A DNA stretch of 26,990 nt. It comes from Sphacelaria rigidula (taxonomy: Eukaryota; Phaeophyceae; Sphacelariales). Under the pieces are notes generated by a model. That model was not told the origin of the DNA, did not search any database, and saw only the letters and a list, made by a program, of their open reading frames with translations. The translations under genes were made by a program, and so were the position numbers. Shown one piece after another: positions 24,001 to 26,990 of the stretch. The DNA lies in the NCBI GenBank assembly GCA_964200075.2, contig CAXNAA020000125.1, positions 1 through 26,990 of the forward strand, given 5' to 3'. How positions within the stretch are numbered: position 1 is the stretch's first letter; every line of letters starts with the position of its first letter.

Positions 24001-26600
24001 GATAGTATATGAGAGCGACCGATGACCACTGGAACTTGGAGTAAAATATTTTTGCTGCTGAACCATGGTGGCCAATTGACCAACCACATCCCCTCTACAC
24101 GCCGTATCTTATGGTTTGCCAGGTTAACCTTCTGAACTTTATGGCCACACAAGAAGGCTTGGAAGACCAGATGCTTGGAATAACGGTGGCAAGAGAAGAA
24201 GCAGAACTGGAGGCTCGTCGAGAACAGCTTGTTCTGGAAGATGCTGAGAACAAACGAGTACAGAAAGAAATAGAGGACACCATCCTGGACTTGTTGAAGA
24301 ACAGTGAAGGGAACATCCTAGATGACGAGGTGAATGAGTTTCGTGGTGGCTTCATTGCTGTTGCACGAGAGCCGTTCTCAGTGATAGAACGGTACCGTTT
24401 TTGTTGTTCCAAACGTTTGTTCAAAGCAACGGGAACTCGATTCCGTCGGAATTCATGAACACTCTGACAATCAATCCAGTGCGAAAAATCTTCAGGTACT
24501 GATCGGGACATTGGCGCAGTCGAAGATCACTTCGAACATCATTGAGCGCAAGGTAAAGGAGGCTGGCAAGACACAGGAGACGATTGCCAAGACGAGAACT
24601 GGGTACATTCCAATTGCCTTCCGTGCTTCTCAGCTGTTCTTCTGCATTGCAGACCTCGGCAGTGTCGATCCAATGTACCAGGTGAATCCCACACTCTCGG
24701 CACGATGTCGTACAGGTTGAACGAGTGTAAAAAGGAATGTCGACAACAGCTGGATTGTTGACTTTCAACGTGCCAGTGATATTTTTCAAGCAGTGCTGTA
24801 CTCAATGATGCACGTAACAAACTGGGGAATCGTGCCGTGTTGATATCATTGGAATTCGTCCCTTCTGTTGTTCTGCGCTGCTGCCGGTCCCTGAAGTATT
24901 CACTGGAATGGTTTATCACCTTGTTCGAGATGGCGATCGACAAGGCGACTAAGGCGCACATCCTCGAGGACCGATTGAAGAACCTCAGTGACTGCTTCAC
25001 AGCACTTCTGTACACCAACGTGTGCCGGAGCTTGTTCGAAAAGCACAAACTGCTGTTCTCTTTCCTATTGTCGATTAAAATTATGCAAGGAGAAGAGCGC
25101 ATAGATGGCCAGGAGCTGCGTTTCTTCTTGCAGGGCGCGACAAGCCTGGATCTTCTTGAGCCCAATCCCTTCGCTGGTGGTGAAGGCTGGCTATCAGATA
25201 AGACTTGGGGTGAGATCATCGCTGCCGGGGCACTCACCACCATGCAGGGTTTTACGGAGGAGTTCAAGTCAAATCTTGATTCTTGGGAAAGCGTGTTTGT
25301 TGCTTCGGATCCACTCGCTGAGATTGATGAGGTCGTCGGTGACGGATATCACCGGTTCCAGAAGCTGTGCCTGCTTCGCGCCATTCGCCCAGATATGGTC
25401 ATCCCTGGTGTACAAAAATTTGTGGCTGAGGTGAGATTGATGTGCCGAACGAATGGATAGCTTGTAGGTTTGTTAGTACGAGCACATTGTTGACGATTTT
25501 GGTTCTGCAAACGCCCACACAGCACAGCCAACAACCCGCTTGGATACTACGTTTCTGCTCAGCTCGTTGCATAGTCATCTTCACGGTTCTTTGCTTGGGT
25601 TGCAACATTGCTTTGTGACCAAAGCACAGCGTTATTGTACTGTAGATCTACGCCAGAGTCCGGTACATTTCCACCCCTATTTGAACATCGCGGCTCAGGA
25701 AACTGCGATGTTACGGGATTGCAGAATTGAGAAACCTACCGTATCTCGGTATCGAACGCGTGTTTGCGTTGCGCCGTCGCGTTTCCGGTCGACTCGTGCA
25801 GGAGATGGGCACCAACTTCATCGAGCCACCACCATTTGACCTACGAGCATGCTATGAAGACTCCACGTGTTCGACACCATTGATCTTTGTGCTTACACCA
25901 GGAGCTGACCCTATGACCGAGCTCATGAGAGTTGCTGAGGAATTAGGCTTCGGAGGAAAAAGGCTCGCGTCCATTAGTCTTGGACAGGGCCAGGGGCCTC
26001 TGGCAGAGGTCAACAGAACAATTACTTGAAAATTTACACATGAATATTTCCTTCCATGAGGATAAGGCCTTGAATGCAACATATTGAATGTAAAAGGGGT
26101 TTTATAGCCAGAGCTCAGTTTGACTCGCCCTGTAACACCGGGTCATTTCTAGCAGGGTTGTTACGCGCTCCCACCACCTTCAGTAACGTTAGTGGGTTGA
26201 TCGACAGCAGGCCGTGAAAAAATCTGTTCGACTGCTGAAACAATGCTTCCACTAAAAGTAAGAAATTTGAGCTGGTGTCAACTGTTTGCTACACTCCTGT
26301 GAGGACCTAATGTGAGCGTAGTGGTCTTCCCTCTCGGTATATCATCGTGGCTTGTCGTGACGTGACTGCTGTGTGCCGCAGACCGCTATATCCGAGGCAG
26401 CAGATGGGGGCACATGGGTATGCCTTCAGAACTGCCATCTATGCATATCGTGGATGCCAACGTTGGAGAGGTTATGCCAGGAGCTAACTCCAGATCGAGT
26501 CAACGATACTTTTCGCTTGTGGCTGACTTCTGAGCCAAGCCCTCACTTCCCGTCCTACATCCTCCAGAATGGCGTCAAGATGACGAATGAACCCCCGAAG
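1333..26600 (+). CDS. DNAH1: Axonemal inner-arm dynein heavy chain, DNAH1-like (49 exons, 3' end outside window)
   Basis: Motor subunit of a ciliary inner dynein arm: hydrolyses ATP and slides doublet microtubules. The joined exons give 3,724 codons without a stop. Seen in order: N-terminal region, tail, linker, four AAA modules with P-loops ([33 protein letters not shown]), coiled-coil stalk with microtubule-binding tip, AAA5 and part of AAA6. The short tail before the linker fits single-headed inner-arm chains of about 4,000-4,300 residues. DNAH1 is favoured over DNAH3/7/12 by the canonical AAA2 P-loop and by [11 protein letters not shown] (AAA3), [20 protein letters not shown] (end of AAA3) and [11 protein letters not shown] (AAA4); this assignment rests on memory of the family. 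Start: ATG at 1333 has A at -3 and G at +4; in-frame ATGs at 1207 and 1219 are alternatives. All introns are GT-AG except two GC-AG. The gene looks intact and continues past the window. Confidence 0.93.
3068..4156 (+). other. Intron 3 (1,089 bp), GC-AG type
   Basis: Starts gcaaga right after CAG of exon 3 and ends gtgcag before exon 4. It contains the TA microsatellite and a stop-free 54-bp segment at 4018-4071 that could be an alternative exon. No gene on either strand is recognised. Confidence 0.6.
3989..4007. repeat. (TA)n microsatellite in intron 3
   Basis: Nine TA units in a row, flanked on both sides by ggcc within about 15 bases. Simple repeat with no function inferred. Confidence 0.95.
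4355..5329 (+). other. Introns 4 and 5 (357 and 402 bp), nothing recognised
   Basis: These flank exon 5 (4712-4927). Donors are gtaagg and gtaata; acceptors are ttgtag and acacag. I see no repeat, ORF or structured element in them. Confidence 0.6.
6269..6290 (+). repeat. 11-bp tandem duplication in intron 8
   Basis: acgtagtacac occurs twice head to tail, ten bases after the donor of exon 8. Probably a replication-slippage duplication. Confidence 0.9.
6554..7204 (+). other. Intron 9 (651 bp), nothing recognised
   Basis: Donor gtgagg, acceptor cctcag. Minus-strand frames in this stretch are low-complexity translations without recognisable motifs. No exon of the dynein is needed here: YPT of exon 9 joins [13 protein letters not shown] of exon 10 as the family expects. 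Confidence 0.6.
7205..8353 (+). other. DHC exons 10-14: helical tail before the linker (residues 834-1015)
   Basis: Exons 7205-7255, 7375-7485, 7611-7697, 7913-8048 and 8193-8353. The sequence is rich in Glu, Lys and Ala and probably helical ([10 protein letters not shown], then [20 protein letters not shown], then [11 protein letters not shown]). The exon 12/13 join gives [12 protein letters not shown] and exon 13 continues with ELEPFYKLW, a strong family landmark. Exon 13 ends in phase 1 at 8048, and the join makes HGSFL-ELNG followed by the DWW landmark. Exon 14 ends with [10 protein letters not shown]. At 51 bp, exon 10 is the shortest exon in the model. The exon 11 start at 7375 was chosen for phase and family fit; a longer exon is possible. 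Confidence 0.83.
8448..8550 (+). repeat. Dispersed repeat, copy 2, inside intron 14
   Basis: Same orientation as copy 1 at 1-99, with only a few substitutions in the last ~60 bases. It starts in an A-rich stretch (aaacaaaaaa) and its right end runs into the 9-bp minisatellite. No coding potential is recognised. Its presence in an intron of a conserved gene shows the element was inserted or copied, rather than being part of the gene. Confidence 0.85.
8569..8608 (+). repeat. Minisatellite, 9-bp unit agaacacac, four copies
   Basis: Four perfect head-to-tail copies of agaacacac followed by acac. It lies 18 bases after repeat copy 2. Copy 1 is also followed by an AC-rich run, so this may be an expanded tail of the repeat. 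Confidence 0.95.
9363..9426 (+). other. Possible degenerate tRNA-like or SINE-head segment in intron 14
   Basis: gtggtctag (9363-9371) resembles a tRNA A box, and gggtctgatcccc (9414-9426) resembles a B box in a small T-arm-like hairpin. I could not pair an acceptor stem around them, so this is not an intact tRNA. A tRNA pseudogene or SINE fragment is possible, as is chance. Confidence 0.2.
12064..12599 (+). other. Intron 19 (536 bp), hosts the MITE-like element
   Basis: Donor gtacgt follows GAG of exon 19; acceptor acacag precedes ACA of exon 20. Removing the inserted element would leave an intron of about 290 bp, close to its neighbours. Confidence 0.75.
12086..12334. mobile_element. MITE-like element with 17-bp perfect terminal inverted repeats, in intron 19
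   Basis: The left end reads gagtcatgctacgatag (12086-12102), and its exact reverse complement lies at 12318-12334. Each is followed inward by a G/C homopolymer: a G run after ggt on the left (12106-12114) and a C run on the right (12307-12316). The 249-bp element has no recognisable ORF, as expected for a non-autonomous DNA element. A target-site duplication is not clear. It lies wholly within an intron and does not disturb the reading frame. Confidence 0.7.
13019..14315 (+). other. DHC exons 21-23: AAA1, the main ATPase site (residues 1365-1698)
   Basis: Exons 13019-13537, 13671-13790 and 13953-14315, all phase 0. The Walker A motif GPAGTGKT is at 13475-13498 (residues ~1517-1524), followed by ETVKDL. 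The exon 21/22 join gives [15 protein letters not shown]. The Walker B motif is CCFDEFNRI (residues ~1567-1574). Further landmarks are [40 protein letters not shown] and [15 protein letters not shown]. All catalytic motifs are present, so AAA1 should hydrolyse ATP. Exon 21 also holds the end of the linker ([20 protein letters not shown]). Confidence 0.97.
14487..15706 (+). other. DHC exons 24-26: AAA2 (residues 1699-2010)
   Basis: Exons 14487-14918, 15030-15263 and 15437-15706, all phase 0. Exon 24 opens with VAAGNL and continues [21 protein letters not shown]. The AAA2 P-loop GQTGSGKT lies at 14820-14843 (residues ~1810-1817) and is canonical. Exon 25 holds [23 protein letters not shown] and the Walker B region [20 protein letters not shown], then KLCLMSGE. 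Exon 26 starts at 15437 and reads MTMMFE, then [15 protein letters not shown] (sensor region; most family members have Cys where this has Val). In dyneins AAA2 generally binds nucleotide without being the main ATPase. Confidence 0.96.
15707..16122 (+). other. Intron 26 (416 bp), nothing recognised
   Basis: Donor gtgggg, acceptor ctgcag with a T-rich tract upstream. The direct join [15 protein letters not shown] matches family length, so no exon is required inside. Confidence 0.7.
16123..17874 (+). other. DHC exons 27-30: AAA2-AAA3 junction and AAA3 (residues 2011-2379)
   Basis: Exons 16123-16473, 16646-16885, 17045-17437 and 17752-17874, all phase 0. Exon 27 joins directly to exon 26 ([15 protein letters not shown]) and carries [11 protein letters not shown] and LLYDYRFD. 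Exon 28 has [10 protein letters not shown] and the AAA3 P-loop GDTGTGKS at 16772-16795 (residues ~2170-2177), then FSAQTSANQ. Exon 29 opens [20 protein letters not shown], with Walker [31 protein letters not shown] and AMGPPGGGR. Exon 30 ends [17 protein letters not shown]3 is a regulatory nucleotide site in dyneins. Confidence 0.96.
17438..18645 (+). other. Introns 29 and 30 (314 and 771 bp) around exon 30
   Basis: Intron 29 has several gctcgag-like words between 17485 and 17576 but no clear repeat unit. Intron 30 contains a very strong pyrimidine tract (18421-18513) ending in ttcttcag at 18515, a better-looking acceptor than the one used at 18644-18645. No in-phase exon follows it, so it may be a decoy or an alternative site. 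Confidence 0.6.
18646..20685 (+). other. DHC exons 31-36: AAA4 (residues 2380-2746)
   Basis: Exons 18646-18789, 18898-18993, 19438-19769, 19882-20032, 20204-20367 and 20472-20685. Exon 31 has [18 protein letters not shown]. Exon 33 carries the AAA4 P-loop GVGGSGRKS at 19615-19641 (residues ~2519-2527), with Arg at the usual Lys position as is common in axonemal chains, then QIEISKSYG and [10 protein letters not shown]. Exon 34 has [10 protein letters not shown] and [15 protein letters not shown]. Exon 35 has [20 protein letters not shown] and ends inside the Trp codon of CTIDW; exon 36 completes it and ends [16 protein letters not shown]. Exons 33 and 35 end in phase 2. Confidence 0.95.
18994..19437 (+). 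other. Intron 32 (444 bp), nothing recognised
   Basis: Donor gtgaga, acceptor ctaag (weak, not CAG) preceded by T-rich sequence. [10 protein letters not shown] is the in-phase join. No repeat or ORF of note. Confidence 0.6.
20828..22379 (+). other. DHC exons 37-41: stalk and microtubule-binding tip (residues 2747-3041)
   Basis: Exons 20828-21055, 21158-21295, 21442-21666, 21900-22115 and 22302-22379, all phase 0. Exons 37 and 38 form the first coiled-coil strand ([30 protein letters not shown], then [19 protein letters not shown]). The tip in exons 39-40 has [37 protein letters not shown], then [20 protein letters not shown]. Exons 40-41 form the returning strand ([36 protein letters not shown]). 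This antiparallel coiled coil carries the microtubule contact. Exon 38 appears to end at a GC donor (GAG|GCGAGT), needed to read GDIVE|VKAM. Confidence 0.93.
21091..21117. repeat. Perfect 10-bp hairpin in intron 37
   Basis: acggctattt and its reverse complement aaatagccgt are separated by a 7-base loop. The intron is only 102 bp, so the hairpin fills about a quarter of it and lies between the donor and the acceptor region at 21156-21157. Confidence 0.85.
22655..22993 (+). other. Intron 42 (339 bp), nothing recognised
   Basis: One of only four introns not in phase 0 (phase 1). Donor gtcaga, acceptor ggcgcag. The join yields [10 protein letters not shown], as in relatives. No other feature seen. 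Confidence 0.7.
23728..24122 (+). other. Intron 44 (395 bp) with a possible 33-bp cassette exon
   Basis: Donor gtgagc, acceptor tgccag. A 33-bp stop-free segment at 23822-23854 is bracketed by tag and gtaact and would keep frame. Relatives need no insertion at this point. Confidence 0.5.
24496..26600 (+). other. DHC exons 46-49: AAA6 (residues 3343-3724), gene continues 3'
   Basis: Exons 24496-24681, 24897-25430, 25802-26008 and 26382-26600, all phase 0. Exon 46 has [20 protein letters not shown]. Exon 47, the longest exon of the ring after AAA1, opens MYQ|YSLEWFI and holds [20 protein letters not shown] and [11 protein letters not shown]. Exon 48 has [29 protein letters not shown] and [13 protein letters not shown]. 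Exon 49 has [34 protein letters not shown] and [14 protein letters not shown], then a donor at 26601. The family continues from here for roughly 500 residues. The join between exons 45 and 46 seems about four residues shorter than relatives, so a tiny exon could be missing. Confidence 0.93.
25431..26381 (+). other. Introns 47 and 48 (371 and 373 bp) around exon 48
   Basis: Donors gtgaga and gtcaac; acceptors gtgcag and ccgcag. I see no ORF, repeat or RNA gene in them. Confidence 0.6.
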
Positions 26601-26990
26601 GTATTTCTTGTCGGAATATCTGTTGCAGGTGCACAACGACTAGCTTGATTGCCTAGAGATGTTGCACAGTTGTATTGCTTTGCGGCAATCGGTACTAAAA
26701 TGGCCACCTACTCGTTCTGGTGATGACACACGTGGACAGATAGCACCCTGTGGAGGGGGTCTACAGGGTTTTACGTACCCTGCGCAGTGTTTCTGGCGGG
26801 AATTTTACTGTACAGTGTTTTCCAGCGTAGCACAGGACGCTCCACAGGGTTTCCCTACAGTGGTCATGAATAGTGTGCATCATAGGGTTCCTCTCCACAG
26901 GGTTTCTCTGCAGTGGTCATGAATAGTTCATCGCTGGTGGGAATGCTGTGCAGTGTGTTTACGCACAAACACTACTCTTCACAAGCAGCT
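26601..26990 (+). other. Intron 49, open at the window edge
   Basis: Donor gtattt after CCGAAG. The next family block (a GLRxNLLxSY-type segment) is not found before the window ends, so this is still intron. It contains the 35-bp direct repeats. Confidence 0.7.
26746..26927. repeat. Direct and inverted repeats in the last intron
   Basis: A 35-bp segment starting ctccacagggttt occurs at 26840-26874 and 26893-26927 with two mismatches (period 53). The inverted form ccctgtggag lies at 26746-26755. No coding exon is recognised here. Confidence 0.9.

Larger units (their letters stand above)
22534..24329 (+). other. DHC exons 42-45: AAA5 (residues 3042-3342)
   Basis: Exons 22534-22654, 22994-23328, 23488-23727 and 24123-24329. 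Exon 42 has [16 protein letters not shown] and ends in phase 1; the join to exon 43 makes [19 protein letters not shown]. Exon 43 continues [28 protein letters not shown] and [12 protein letters not shown]. Exon 44 has [44 protein letters not shown]. Exon 45 has [19 protein letters not shown], then a charged helix [24 protein letters not shown]5 and AAA6 lack P-loops in dyneins and are structural; none is seen here. Confidence 0.95.

Noticed and set aside
24539-25267. 242-codon minus-strand frame
   Set aside because: It lies opposite exons 46 and 47, whose AAA6 motifs are unambiguous. The minus frame shows none.
1-26990. CRISPR array, prokaryotic operon or riboswitch
   Set aside because: No regularly spaced repeats, and the gene is a spliced eukaryotic dynein.

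Overview
This window is a piece of a nuclear genome from an intron-rich eukaryote with cilia or flagella. It is filled by one protein-coding gene on the + strand, an axonemal inner-arm dynein heavy chain. By motif comparison from memory it is closest to the DNAH1 group. I joined 49 exons between 1333 and 26600 by hand, using splice sites, reading frame and family motifs. Together they give 3,724 codons with no frameshift or internal stop. The standard code fits, because TAA, TAG and TGA appear only outside the chosen exons. The organism cannot be named from this sequence. Dense short introns (mostly 100-400 bp), balanced base composition and an axonemal dynein suggest a flagellated protist or alga, but this is inference.

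Layout. Positions 1-1332 are 5' flank; the first ~99 bases are one copy of a dispersed repeat. Exons 1-3 (1333-3067) encode the divergent N-terminus, including a small beta-barrel-like stretch. Exons 4-14 (4157-8353) encode the tail. A 2.2 kb intron (8354-10551) holds the second repeat copy, a 9-bp minisatellite and a weak tRNA-like segment. Exons 15-20 (10552-12800) encode the linker; the intron at 12064-12599 carries a MITE-like element with terminal inverted repeats. Exons 21-36 (13019-20685) encode AAA1 to AAA4, with P-loops at 13475, 14820, 16772 and 19615. Exons 37-41 (20828-22379) encode the stalk and microtubule-binding tip. Exons 42-49 (22534-26600) encode AAA5 and most of AAA6. The gene runs off the 3' edge: the last ~500 residues expected for the family, including the C-terminal domain, are missing. 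The final ~390 bases are intron with short direct and inverted repeats.

The product would be a motor subunit: AAA1 hydrolyses ATP, the linker swings, the stalk binds the doublet microtubule and the tail docks on the neighbouring doublet. There is no second gene, operon, RNA gene or CRISPR array that I can support. The most unusual features are in gene structure. Of 49 introns, 45 are phase 0. Every exon before an intron ends in G and 43 end in AG. Sixteen introns are bracketed by AGGT at both ends. Two introns appear to be GC-AG. I did not find a novel multi-gene system here.
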